From Candidatus Poribacteria bacterium (lineage in GTDB: Bacteria > Poribacteria > WGA-4E > WGA-3G), in assembly GCA_022822085.1 (NCBI GenBank), contig JAJECK010000051.1, positions 62,001-126,000 of the forward strand: DNA of 64,000 bases. The letters run 5' to 3'. This document shows positions 62,227-64,000 of this stretch, piece after piece. The notes under the pieces were generated by a model. That model was given only the letters and a program-made list of their open reading frames with translations. It was not told where the DNA came from and searched no databases. The first letter of the stretch is position 1; each line of letters starts with the position of its first letter. The position numbers were made by a program, and so were the translations under genes.

Positions 62227-62506
62227 TTGATCTAATCTATTTAAGCCTCCAGCAACATGCAGATGGACACACCGTCCATTATGTTATAGGATGAACTTCT
62301 GACGTTGCAAAAAAATAACGCTATTTTAAGAATTTGTGTTCAAATTTTCAAGTAAATTTGTTAAACGTGCTTATAATTTTACATATTCAGATAAAAGTGT
62401 CAAGTATTTTTCAATAAATATTACGAATTTTATGAAATATTGTTGAAAAACGACACATGAGATTATTTATTAAGGTTTGTAAGATCATATAGAATACATA
62501 ACATTA

Positions 62507-62637
62507 CAGGACTTACGCATTTTCTCTTAAAGTCCCCTTGATAAGGGGGATTTAGGGGTTAAAAAGACTAAAAACACTGAAATATCGCACCATTTAACCC
62601 CCCTACCCCCTTATCAAGGGGGAATGCGTAAGTCCTG
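62507..62637. mobile_element. MITE-like element, ~131 bp with 15-bp terminal inverted repeats
   Basis: CAGGACTTACGCATT ... AATGCGTAAGTCCTG ends; inner CCCCTTGATAAGGGGG / CCCCCTTATCAAGGGG. Confidence 0.8.
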
Positions 62638-62662
62638 CATTATTACTAAATAGAGGTATGCT

Positions 62663-63049
62663 TCACCATTGTCGGTAATATGTTGAAATAATAACAGGGA
62701 CAGCAAGTGTGTCATCAAGATATTGATAACCGCTACAATCTGGTTCTGTAAAGACTTGTAATAATTCTAAAGAAAATTCCCAAGATTGACGAGTCAACTT
62801 CCATGTGAAATGATTCTTGGTTTTCTCTATCAATACTGCGCCAATATCTTCATCACTAATCTGTGTCGAAAGTCTACAATCGTTTACAGGTGATATAAGT
62901 GGTAAAGTGTGAATATGAAGCGTTTCCCCAGAATCCAAAATGACATCTTGTATCGCTTTATATAATGGTTCTGCTTTCTTCGGTGTAATTGGAGACATAA
63001 TTATCAATGGGCTGTAATGTCCCACATCTGGTATATATTCAAGTTCCAT
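62663..63049 (-). CDS. Hypothetical protein
   Basis: 128-aa ORF; KAEPLYKAIQDVILDSGETLHIHTLPL. Confidence 0.45.
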   Translation of the reverse strand: MELEYIPDVGHYSPLIIMSPITPKKAEPLYKAIQDVILDSGETLHIHTLPLISPVNDCRLSTQISDEDIGAVLIEKTKNHFTWKLTRQSWEFSLELLQVFTEPDCSGYQYLDDTLAVPVIISTYYRQW

Positions 63050-63062
63050 AAAATCCTCCTTC

Positions 63063-63139
63063 TTTAGTCCCGTAGGGACGCAATGTTTATAGCAAAACGT
63101 GATAGTCCCTCTTTAGTCCCATAGGGACGATATGTTTAT
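63063..63139. repeat. Two direct copies of TTTAGTCCCRTAGGGACGNWATGTTTATA
   Basis: 63063-63091 and 63112-63139; same family as 13201-13318. Confidence 0.85.
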
Positions 63140-63566
63140 AGAACAGGACGGACGCAAATTTGGGTGTCCCTTTTTAGAATTTTGTTCTTTCAAAGATGGT
63201 TCCTCCTTTATCCCTTGTAAGCGATGGGAATGTGTCCGTCCCACTGATAAAGGAGATTTAGGCGTTCTTCCAATTAGCACTAAGACATTATCATTTAGAA
63301 ATGGTCCTATTATCAATCAACACCAAACGGGTTTGGTGGAATGTCCGAATTGCATTCTGCACGATTGGTGTTGAGTGCCCTATTGTGCCCTATTTTGCCA
63401 TGTTTTTCGGCTTTTGGAATTACCCGATCCTTGTACCGTCTATGTTTAAAGGGTTTTTTCGGTTACTTGTGACTCAGATTCGGGCACTGGTCTGGTGCTT
63501 CCCTGGCACAAGTCGTAAATATAACAATTTATTTTATCTTGTATAAAAAACGTGTTTAACCATGAT

Positions 63567-63905
63567 TTATCTGTGTTCCTTTGGTTGCATCATCTCTTTA
63601 CCTTCATGCTGTAATGCTTCCAATTCTGTTATAATGTTTTGTAACGACTTTAAGTCTTTAGGTAAATCACCAGCGTGCAGTTCCTGCAGTAATAAAAACT
63701 GCTGGTCTGTGTTGCGTTGTACAGAAGGTATTGACGGTGTTTTTATAAATGCTTCATGGTCAGCAAGGACCTTTTCAATCTGATTTTGTGTGTCCTCAAG
63801 GACTTTCATTTGTCGTGCAAATATACCGGACGATGTTCCAGGAGGTAAAGGATGTCCCTTCGCATCGGTATAGATGACGTGAATACCTTCTGGGACAATA
63901 CCATT
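63567..63905 (-). pseudogene. C-terminal remnant of a larger protein, no clear start
   Basis: Frame extends upstream as DGENGIVPEGIHVIYTDAKGHPLPPGTSSGIFARQMKVLED without a good start. Confidence 0.4.
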
Positions 63906-63912
63906 TTCACCA

Positions 63913-63999
63913 TCACGGGGATAACCGTTCTATTTTCCAATTGCCATCCTTTTTCAAAGTATAACGGATCCTATCATGCAAACGACTGGGACACCCTTG
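63913..63999 (-). CDS. pdxH: Pyridoxamine 5'-phosphate oxidase-like C-terminus (partial, runs off window)
   Basis: Minus-strand QGCPSRLHDRIRYTLKKDGNWKIERLSP* resembles PdxH C-terminus (RLHDR...W.I.RLAP). Confidence 0.6.
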   Translation of the reverse strand, partial: QGCPSRLHDRIRYTLKKDGNWKIERLSP

Positions 64000-64000
64000 C

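Overview
64 kb window from what looks like an uncultured bacterium. Gene content and intergenic palindromes are reminiscent of Candidatus Poribacteria, but taxonomy is an inference. Left part: VWA and DUF4175-type membrane protein genes with a single-ORF DarT-DarG (toxin plus macrodomain antitoxin) fusion between them, a secreted-protein run, ArsA/Get3-type ATPase and HslVU. Middle: a two-gene candidate defence operon (HNH + TPR + TaqI-like specificity-domain protein overlapping a RecF/SMC-like ATPase with a HEPN-like tail), prepilin genes, an NtrC/NtrY-type two-component pair, pgi, katG, a Na/Ca exchanger-like gene and a WD40 protein. Right part: a complex I (nuo) cluster on the minus strand, in order A-B-C-D ... 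E ... F-G-H-J-K-L ... M ... N. It has no recognisable nuoI and is interrupted by accessory genes: PIN/small protein/DNA methyltransferase, Uma2 paralogs, HNH-WYL, a TM protein with HTH-like repeats, and a NhaD-like antiporter. Several palindromic or MITE-like repeats are visible between genes. All functional calls come from reading motifs in the supplied translations; no database search was run.
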